Below, one piece after another: positions 55,807-64,000 of a DNA stretch of 64,000 nucleotides. A program made the translations under genes and the position numbers. This DNA comes from Costus lasius. Its lineage: Eukaryota > Streptophyta > Magnoliopsida > Zingiberales > Costaceae. Numbering within the stretch: the first letter of the stretch is position 1; every line of letters begins with the position of its first letter. The notes under the pieces were generated by a model, which made no database searches, had not been told where the DNA came from, and saw nothing but the letters and a program-made list of their open reading frames with translations. The stretch spans positions 48,140,596-48,204,595 of the forward strand of contig CM050454.1 in NCBI GenBank assembly GCA_027563935.2, written 5' to 3'.

Positions 55807-57296
55807 TGTTGTGTCCGCAAGTGCACGGATACTTCGAAGTAATAAAAAGATATCGAACCAAAGAGACCGACGTGTTAAGTACTGAATAGTTATTTTCTCA
55901 CTAGCTAAGCAAATCGAATACGATGTAAGCAGCAAATGAAAATCACACGAAATACCAGAGAGAAAAGCTAGGACTATGGTTTCATCCACCTTAATTTCTA
56001 TGACTAGAAGAAAATAAGCGCATCGTCAGTCCACTCTTATTATGATAAAGATATAATTTACTTTGTTAAGAAATCATCTCGCTTTCGTGCAGACAATTTA
56101 CAAAGAATCAATCCTCACTTTCGCACAAGATTAATTCAATGTTAATGATAAGTAAATCATTGACAAAGAACTCAACGATCACTTTCGTGCATCCAAATCC
56201 TAAGTCAATCATCTCAAGTGAAAACTACATACTTTCATACTATAATTTTCACAGGTTCTACTTAAGGTTCTCCAATAATCCAATGCTTGATTTCTCACAG
56301 TATCAACATGTTTATTTCAATAACTCAATCCTAGGTTAAATTATTAACATGGCAATAAACTTCTAAAACCTAGAAATAAGAACAAACCTAATTTCTTACG
56401 ATGAGTTCCTAAACCACGATTCTACGGTTCCAAGTTCTCGCAAATCACCTTTTGGTCCATATCACAAAAACTCCAATACATATAGATAATATGAAACTAT
56501 AAAGAATTAAAGGCAATCGTCTCTTAAGCAGAATTATCATAACAAGAGTTCCCTGATGAAATAAGGTTTTTCTAGTCATTATGAAATTAAGGGGATTACA
56601 CCCCCATGTCCCAAAAGATGTCTAGGCTAGCATGATAGAAGAATTACAATAAACCATAGTTTCTAAGGATCAGAAATCAAAAAGAAATGGGAAAATCAAC
56701 TAACAGCATGGCTGTAATGAAAATTACAGCCGTAATTTCGCGTGTGAACAGTGAAGGCGCCTGCAATTTCTTTGATTTCTCCTCCAATCGATTTCCTTTT
56801 GCTCTGAAACTTTTGGGGTATCCTCTCCTCCTCCAAGCAAAGCTTCCTTGTAAATTTTGCGGCCTGAGATGGCCACAACGCCTCTCGGCGCAAGGCCATG
56901 CTCTAAGGACACACTTATTGATTTCTCCCTCGATTCCTCACGAAATTCAATGATTCCTGTCCCCAAATCTTCTCCATGATATATAGAAGAGTCCCCTTTT
57001 TATGGTTTTTGAATTGGTTGCCTGGATCTTCAGATATTGCGTAGCAAAAATAGGGCTTTTAATCGGCTGCGGAAGACTCGTTAAAAAAAATATAATTACA
57101 GTCGTAATTTTGAATACGACATTGTCGTATTTTGGTTCTGTGTGTTTCTGGGTTGAAATTACAGCCCGTAAAATTCATTATGGCAGTGTCGTAATTTCTT
57201 ATGTGGATTTCTAGGCAGAATTATGGTAGTGTAATTTTTATTATGGCACTGTCGTAATTTGCTTCTGTGAATTCTGGCTTGAAATTACGGTAGTGT
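55807..57296 (-). mobile_element. Athila/Tat-like LTR of element D, interrupted by copia-3
   Basis: The plus strand starts tgttgtgtccgcaagtgcac. It matches the element A LTR along its length: aagtaataaaaagatatcga, gcagacaatttacaaagaa, ctcaacgatcactttcgtgc, tggggtatcctct and ctctcggcg. It carries palindromic arms at 56705-56745 and 57090-57296. At 57296 it is broken by copia-3. The rest of D would lie beyond the window. The left flank agtcg (55802-55806) is its candidate duplication. Confidence 0.75.
57085..57296 (-). repeat. Palindromic TTACGG arms in LTR D
   Basis: Arms such as aattacagtcgtaatt (about 57093), tacgacattgtcgta (about 57115), cattatggcagtgtcgtaat (about 57177) and ttatggcactgtcgtaat (about 57241) recur about 60 bp apart. 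Copia-3 inserted directly after attacggtagtgt. Confidence 0.65.
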
Positions 57297-58980
57297 TGCA
57301 GGACCCCTTTCGAGAGGGGGGCGAAACCCTAAGACATGCGTATATGAAAAGCATGGCGGAATCAAGGGCTTCAAGGACCGCAAATAGAAGCATATGATCA
57401 ACTTAAGGTATTGTTTAGATCTAAGGAGATCATACCATAGCCATGAGCAAGGATGGCGACTTGGAAGTAGAGAACAAATCTGATCTCCTCCAAAGACACG
57501 CACACAAGATGAGTGATCGCCCACTTCCTTGGCGCTACTTGTGCTAGCAAGGCTCCAAGGCTTTCTTCACGAATGGAAGGGAATGATGAACTCTCACTCG
57601 GCCGATCCTTCTTGTCGTCGACCTACACCACGCAAGAGAGTGTGTCGTCGAGAGCCAAGGGAAGACAAGAGTTAGAGAAGCGTTTTCACGAACGTGGGGA
57701 CGTTCACCACTTTGGAAACCGAATTCCAAAAATAGCAAAGCTTCAATGCATGCGTTATGCGTTCACATGAAATGAACCAAACGTATATCTCTTCTCCCAT
57801 ATGAACCATGCGCTCACATATGAGCCGGTTCAATGTATTTGGTTCAATGACCAAACCAAATCAGCCCAAGCATTGGTCAAGATAAAATCAAACCCTAAGG
57901 TTCAAGATCTGACCGTTCATCTCCTGATGCTCCTGATCTCATTGATCTAGCATCAACTCTCTCGATCTAAGCTTACCGATCTCAAGCCCTAACCAATCAA
58001 ACATGATCAGACCAGATCTCACTTACAATCAGAGATTAAATCCCTTTAAACTGAACCGAAATAATTCAGTCCACTCGATCTGACTTAAGTAAGCCATATC
58101 ATCAAATTGTGCGACCCTAAGGGTTTCCTTTAAATGTCGGTAACGATAACTCACGTTATCACGATCAGTGAGGGGTATCTAGCAACACATCACTGTCTCC
58201 CGATATAAAGGAAAGAGTCTTCCAAGACTACACCCAAACCACAGCACAAGTGTGAATCCACTTCACCAGGCATGCAAATATCCTTTGCCACTGGATGTTC
58301 TTATTGGACAAGCGTGTCAAGCTTGTAGCTCCAATATGATGAGCATGATTAGATCAGATGAACATAGTCACCTGGGTATGGCCATACACTATTCTCAATC
58401 ATCTCATCCAGGGGGCCCCTTTAGAACATCACACTCCTTAAACAAGGAGACGGCAATCCTATGTCTATCACTAGTGCCCTAACCTGACTCAAGCTCACCA
58501 TCCAAGATAGTCTATAATCATTATGTTTCAAATGATATTGAACTACCTCAAAACAATGACAATCATCATTTAGAAACACAAGTGATCTCAAGTCAGAGGA
58601 CATGTGCCACTTGTTGCAAACAAGGATTATTCACATTGTGACAAGCAATTGAATATCCAAGTAGGGTCTGTCCAGTACATCCAATGTACCCATGAGTCTA
58701 CATCTTATTCCATGCTCGAATCATCCTATAAGATTAGAACACAGATTAGTCTTAACCATATCAAGGCTGTCTCATGTTCACCAAGATATCTCGACTAAGG
58801 ACTTAACTGCATGTCAGCCTAGCTGAACAGTACTGAGACATTATTCAGAAGTACACTTATTGCAGCAGACAATGTAACAAACTGAATAACAACCATGCCT
58901 TTATAAACATAAGAGTTTATTACATGATACTGATACATTCCCAAGGCCTCAAACATTAGCCTTAAGGGCATACCCCAACA
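57297..58980 (-). repeat. copia-3 3' LTR
   Basis: The plus strand starts tgcaggacccctttcgagag and ends cataccccaaca, about 1684 bp. It retains a U5 hairpin (cccctttcgagagggg), GTATGGCCATAC (58376-58387) and gataactcacgttatc (about 58145). Confidence 0.9.
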
Positions 58981-58997
58981 ATCTCCCACTTGCACTT
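58981..58997 (-). other. copia-3 polypurine tract
   Basis: atctcccacttgcactt on plus, identical to the tract in copia-2, abuts the 3' LTR. Confidence 0.85.
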
Positions 58998-59000
58998 AAT

Positions 59001-62000
59001 CTAATGGTTGAGAAATCTCAAACCCATATTATTACAGTGCTTCTCATGCTTCTGCTGCGCCAGAGGCTTGGTAAGCGGGTCAGCCAGATTGTCGTCTGTA
59101 TGAACCTTGCATATTTTGATCTCGCCTCGATCAATGATCTCCCGGATCAAGTGAAACCGTCTCTGTATGTGCTTGGACTTCTGGTGCGACCGTGGTTCCT
59201 TTGCTTGTGCGATTGCTCCAGTGTTATCACAGAAGATAACCAAAGGATCTGCACTCGAAGGAACAACACCAAGTTCTCTCACGAACTTACGAATCCACAC
59301 TGCCTCCTTAGATGCTTCCGAGGCTGCAACATACTCGGCTTCTGTTGTGGAATCAGCAACAGTTGACTGTTTGAAACTCTTCCACACCACTGCTCCTCCA
59401 TTCAAGCTAAAAACATAGCCTGATTGCGATCGGAAATCATCCTGGTCAGACTGGAACGAAGTGTCAGCATATCCTTCAATACTGAGTTCTTCCTGACCAC
59501 CATATATCAAGAACATATCTTTGGTCCTCCGCAGATATTTTAAAATGTTCTTGACTGCAATCCAGTGTGCCTGACCTGGATTACTTTGGAATCGACTGGT
59601 CATGCTTAACCCGTAAGCGACGTCTGGGCGAGTACACAACATCGCATACATAATGGACCCAATAGCCGAAGCATAAGGCGTATTGTCCATTTCATCTTTC
59701 TCAGTCTGTGTTTGTGGACACTGACTCTTCGAAAGATTCAGACCATGTCTGACTAGAAGATACCCTCTTTTAGAATTCTCTAAATGGAATCTTTCCAGGA
59801 CTTTATCGATGTAAGTACTCTGGCACAGCCCGAGAAGCCTCTTAGATCTATCCCTGTAGATCTTCACACCTAATACATAGGCTGCTTCTCCTAAATCTTT
59901 CATCTGGAAACATTTCCTTAGCCATGCCTTTACGGCATGCATTTCAGGAATGTCATTTCCAATGATCAAGATATCATCGACGTAGAGGACTAGGAAAGTA
60001 ATCACGCTCCCACTAAACCTCTTATATTCACACGGGTCATCCTCGTTCTTGATGAAACCAAATTCACTGATTGATTCATCAAAACGAATATTCCAGCTCC
60101 TAGATGCTTGTTTAAGTCCATAAATAGACTTCTTTAACTTGCATATTTTATGACGATCTGATGGATTAGTGAAACCTTCTGGTTGTGTCATATACACATC
60201 CTCATCCAGATTTCCATTCAGGAAAGCTGTTTCACATCCATTTGCCAGATCTCATAATCATAATATGCTGCTATCGCGAAAAGAATCCGAATAGACTTAA
60301 ACATAGCTACAGGTGAGAAAGTTTCATCATAATCTATCCCGTAGATTTGTTTGAAACCTTTCGCAACTAGCCTGCCTTTATAGGTAACCACGTTACCATC
60401 CTTGTCAATCTTCTTCTTGAAGATCCATTTACAGCCTATAGGGATAACTCCCGGAGGCGGATCAACCAAATCCCAGACTTGGTTATCTGACATGGAGTCC
60501 ATCTCGGCGCGCATAGCTTCAAGCCATCTCGCTGACTCCGGTCCACTGACCGCATCCGCATAAGTGAGGGGTTCATCATTATCAATGATGTAGACTCCGT
60601 CATAGCGCTCAGGCTGTCGATGGATCCTTCCCGATCTTCGCGGTTCCCGTGATATCTGAGCCTCAGGTTGTTCATTAACCTGTCCTACCGGCTCAGGCTC
60701 ATCCAACTGTGCTTGACTACTTTGTCCTTCCTCTGGATTCTCATCCAGCATTATTTCTCTCCCACTGGCCTCTTGCAGAAGAAACTCCTTCTCAAGAAAT
60801 ATGGCCGTCCGAGCAACAAATACCTTGTTCTCTTTGGGATCGAAGAAATAATAACCCTTAGTTTCCTTAGGGTAACCGACAAAGATACATTTGTCAGATC
60901 TGCTCTCTAGTTTCCCAGAGGCGAGCTTTTTGACATAAGCCTCGCAACCCCAGATCCTGATAAATGTCAAGCTCGGCTGTTTCCCATACCATAACTCATA
61001 TGGCGTCTTAGAAACTGCCTCAGATGGCACTCGGTTTAGTACCTTTGCAGCTATTTCCAGTGCAAATCCCCAAAAGGAATATGGAAGAGTAGCCTGACTC
61101 ATCATAGAACGAACCATATCAAGTAACGTTCTATTTCTCCTCTCGGACACACCATTCCATTGCGGTGTTCCTGGCGGAGTGAGCTGTGAGATAATCCCAC
61201 ACTCCTTCAGATAGTCAGTAAACTCTCGACTTAGGTATTCTCCACCTCGATCAGAACGAAGTGCCTTGATATGTCGGCCTAGCTGATTTTGTACTTCATT
61301 CTTGAACTCTTTGAACTTGTCAAAAGATTCACTTTTATGTCTCATAAGATAGACATACCCATACCTACTGAAATCATCAGTAAAGGTTATGAAGTACTGA
61401 TAGCCACCTCTGGCATGTTTACTAAATGGCCCACACACATCACTGTGTATAAGGTCAAGTAAACCTGAAGCCCTTTGACCTTTGTGGGGAAAAGGTGACT
61501 TCGTCATTTTACCCATTAAACAAGCTTTGCATGTATCAATCTCCTCATAGGAGAATGATCCCAGCAGTCCATGATCATGCAACCGCTTAATGCGCTTCTT
61601 GTTAATATGGCCTAAACGACTATGCCATAGCAAGGTGCTGTCATCAGCATACTTGGCTTTCTTAATATCAATATTGTGTATAGAACATTCCATGTCCAAC
61701 ATGAATAACCCATTGTTAATTGAACCAGTAGCATAAACAATATTATCAAAAGATAAAACACACTTTGAAATATTGCATTCAAAGGAAAATCCCTTCCTGA
61801 CAAGAGCAGGAATGGAGATCATATTTTTAGTAATGCTGGGAACAAAGTAACAATTGTTTAGTTCTACTACAAGCCCAGATGGCAAAGCGATGAAATAGTC
61901 TCCTACAGCAACAGCAGCAACCCGTGCCCCGTTTCCAACTCGTAGGTCCACCTCATGCTGTCCCACCTGTCTTCTTCTCTTGAGTTCCTGTACATTTGAA

Positions 62001-62884
62001 CAAATGTGAACTCCACATGCAGTGTCCAACACCCATGAAATAGAAGAAGATGAAACCATGACTTCCGTCACGTATATACCTGAGCCAGAAGCAAAGCTTC
62101 CCCTCTTGTCTCCTTGGAGCGCTTTACAGTCCTTTTTCCAGTGACCCAACTGGCCACAGTGGAAACATCTGTATTCCTTTGACCGCTTCACCTTTTGTTT
62201 CAGAGCCTTACTGTAATTCTTGACAGGGGCCTTGCCCTTCTTCCCCTTCTTCTTGTTCCTAGAAGGAACCATTAAGACAGAGGTCGAAGGCTTTCCCTTC
62301 AGAGTCTCCTCAGTAGTCAAGAGCATATTCAGCAGCTCTGCCGGAGTACAATCGATTTTGTTCATATTAAAGTTAATGATGAACGCATCGAAAGAGGGCG
62401 GGAGAGACTGCAGAATAATGTCTACAGCAAGCTCCTGGTTGATGGTATGCCCCAGTTTCTCTAGAGCCTCCTTGTGCCCAATCATCTTGAGCACGTGAGC
62501 TCCCACTGGGCTCCCTTCAGCCAGTTTGCTCTGAAAGAAGAGCTTTGTCAGATTATAGCGTTCCGTCCTCGCCTGTGCAGCATACAGCATCTTGAGGTTC
62601 GCTATAATCTCTATAGCCGACATATCCTCATGCTGACGCTGCAGCGGTGGCGTCATAGACGCTAGCATCAGGCAAGCGACATCAATGCTATCATTGACGT
62701 GCTTTTCATAAGCTTCCCGAACCGCCCTTGCGGCGTTCGGAGCGGGCTGAGGCGGTATAGCCGTCTCGAGGACATACAGTTTCCTCTCTGCCTTAAGAAC
62801 AATCTTAAGGTGCCCGAACCAGTCTGAGAAGTTTGGCCCAGCAAACTTCTCCCTTTCCAGTAGGGATCGCACATTGAAGTTCAT
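59001..62884 (-). pseudogene. copia-3 gag-pol polyprotein, one frameshift
   Basis: It starts at atg 62884-62882 (MNFNVRSLLEREKFAG) and runs without a stop for 884 codons. It passes the Gag zinc knuckle CFHCGQLGHWKKDC, protease WVLDTACG, the integrase zinc arm and core, and the N-terminal RT (TYKGRLVAKGFKQIYG). A one-base deletion at about 60230, just after QMDVK, shifts the frame. The downstream frame resumes with RT (YVDD, LYVDDILIIG) and RNase H, ending LRFLNH at 59001. Total length is exactly one base shorter than the copia-1 frame. All catalytic motifs that I can see are preserved, so this is the best-preserved copia coding region in the window apart from the frameshift. Confidence 0.93.
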
Positions 62885-64000
62885 GGTGTTCGTTGCTGCA
62901 GGAATCTACAACAATGCAAGAACAGCAAGGTCAGTATCAATGTTAAGAATCAATCAGGACTTAAGAATGATTCTTTTTCTCACTATTTTATCAGGCCCAA
63001 AAATCCAGCAAAACAGCCCGAAAGAGTAGAACTCTTTTAGTGAGATGGGATCCAGATTTCATACTTGGTCTCCGCGTCCCGCTCAGGCGAGATAAGATGC
63101 ACAGAGAGTACAAGCACTAGTCTCTGGTAGGCTGTCCCAGCCAATCGCCAACCCGTGCGATTCCCCTTCATCTGGGCAATCCAGCAGACTGTGCCAACTG
63201 AGTTGGTACAACACAGTCTCTGACCCCACAGATGGCTGCCTCCATGCGCTACCATATGCGCCACATATGTAGTCTACATGGTCAAGCTAACCCGACCTAC
63301 TCCCTGGACCACCACGTGCTATGCTGAGCAACGAGAAGCGATAAATCCCTTCTCTGTAACACGCAGGTGTAATCCCGCACCGTCTGAAGATAGATGGACG
63401 TGCCCACTGAGTGGGTACAACACGGCTCCAACGATAATCAGAACAGTGAGGTTTCGCGTCAGAAGGCATACGAGCTTGATATTTTAGCGTTGGATTTTAA
63501 CGGTCTTTTATCTTCTTCACTATCATGCAATTCCTATGGTGATAGCAGAAGATAAATAAATCATGCTGTTCTACTTATTTACACAATAAAAGAAAGCATG
63601 GATCTTATGTGGTAAAAGCCCATAGCCTAAGTAAGACCTTAATCAACTTAAGTCTTCACTTGCTTTTCTTCATGGGTCTTTTCACTGCTCATCTGGCACA
63701 AACCAGGGCCCAAGCGCCATTTGCAGCTGAGGTGCGCCCACCAGGAATATGCGCCTGGTGCCAGAGTCGAACCCTGGACCTCCCACCTGGTCTAGCCACT
63801 GCTGCATGCGCCTCTGCCATGTGTGCTTTGAGCTCTTGTCTGATTAACTTACAAATTAATCTATCTAGACAAGATTGACACGCAGGTCAATTACACTTTA
63901 TAAATTAAATACAATGTGATACGCAGATCACAATAATTAATTTACAACTTTAATTTCCAAGCACGCAGGCCCCAGCACAGCACACATTTAACATGGGCAG
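62885..64000 (-). other. copia-3 leader (partial), with tRNA-like segment
   Basis: It is homologous to the copia-1 leader 24560-25555. The stretch 62990-63480 is the most conserved. A tRNA-like segment occupies 63751-63818. The PBS and 5' LTR lie beyond the window end. Confidence 0.8.
63751..63818 (-). other. tRNA-like (SINE-like) segment in copia-3 leader
   Basis: The minus strand reads CCAGG-GTTCGAC-TCTGG (63777-63761), a T-arm with a 5-bp stem including one G-T pair and a canonical loop. It is preceded by GGTGGGAGGT and GCAGTGGCTAGACC, the latter resembling the D-arm/A-box of tRNA genes. Only about 11 bases separate the arms, so no anticodon arm fits. The stem differs from copia-2 at paired positions. 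Confidence 0.55.

Larger units (their letters stand above)
57297..64000 (-). mobile_element. copia-3: Ty1/copia element running off the window
   Basis: The minus-strand element has 3' LTR 57297-58980, polypurine tract, gag-pol 59001-62884 with a single frameshift, and at least 1.1 kb of leader to the window end. Its 5' LTR lies outside. It is the same family as copia-1 by protein and leader identity. The left flank agtgt (57292-57296) would be its duplication. Confidence 0.9.

Overview
The window is plant nuclear DNA made almost entirely of nested LTR retrotransposons. The evidence is the element classes: Ty1/copia polyproteins of the TNT1-94 type, a Ty3/gypsy Tekay/Del-type chromovirus with a C-terminal chromodomain, CRM-like gypsy polyproteins in both orientations, and Athila/Tat-like elements whose primer binding site reads TGGCGCCGTTGCCGGGGA. 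I found no host protein-coding gene, rRNA, intact tRNA, organellar insert or CRISPR array. The species cannot be named from the sequence; a flowering plant is the safe reading. Two CRM-like fragments plus dense nesting suggest, but do not prove, a pericentromeric position.

Left part (1-19.6 kb): this holds old, broken elements. A degenerate ~190-bp tandem repeat (about 100-880) is followed by a CRM-like polyprotein relic on + (1447-5302). That relic is split by an Athila/Tat-like LTR unit (2113-4186, target duplication gccat) and followed by a 63-bp tandem repeat and an LTR-like tail. Next come a truncated minus-strand Athila/Tat-like element (6927-14150) whose 5' LTR carries a solo copia LTR (10619-12331, duplication ttgtt), a partial LTR (14151-15002), a second CRM-like relic on - (15003-18185), and 1.4 kb in which I recognise nothing.

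Right part (19.6-64 kb): this is a readable insertion stack. Solo LTR S1 (19611-21541, duplication aatcc) sits head to head with S2, a reverse-oriented LTR of the same family. S2 survives in three pieces (21542-22056, 41512-41644, 50787-51171). It was opened by a gypsy/Tekay element (31181-41511, -), by copia-2 (41645-50786, -, duplication gtttc) and by Athila/Tat-like element C (from 51172, -). Copia-1 (22062-31180, +) sits inside the left LTR of the gypsy element. Element D (from 55807, -) sits in C, and copia-3 (57297 to beyond the window end, -) sits in D.

Counted LTR differences agree with this nesting: copia-1 about 2 in 1709 bp, its gypsy host 9 in 2624 bp, copia-2 about 17 in 1680 bp. 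The gypsy element is nearly intact (one in-frame TGA between gag and pol). Copia-3 has one frameshift, and copia-1 has two nonsense codons despite near-identical LTRs, which points to copying from already defective templates. The least ordinary signals are: palindromic TTACGG...CCGTAA arrays recurring in several Athila/Tat-like units; a tRNA-like T-arm with compensatory base changes in the leaders of copia-2 and copia-3; a missing initiator-Met primer site in copia-2; and a filler-bearing deletion junction at 22056/22062. I found no convincing new multi-gene system.
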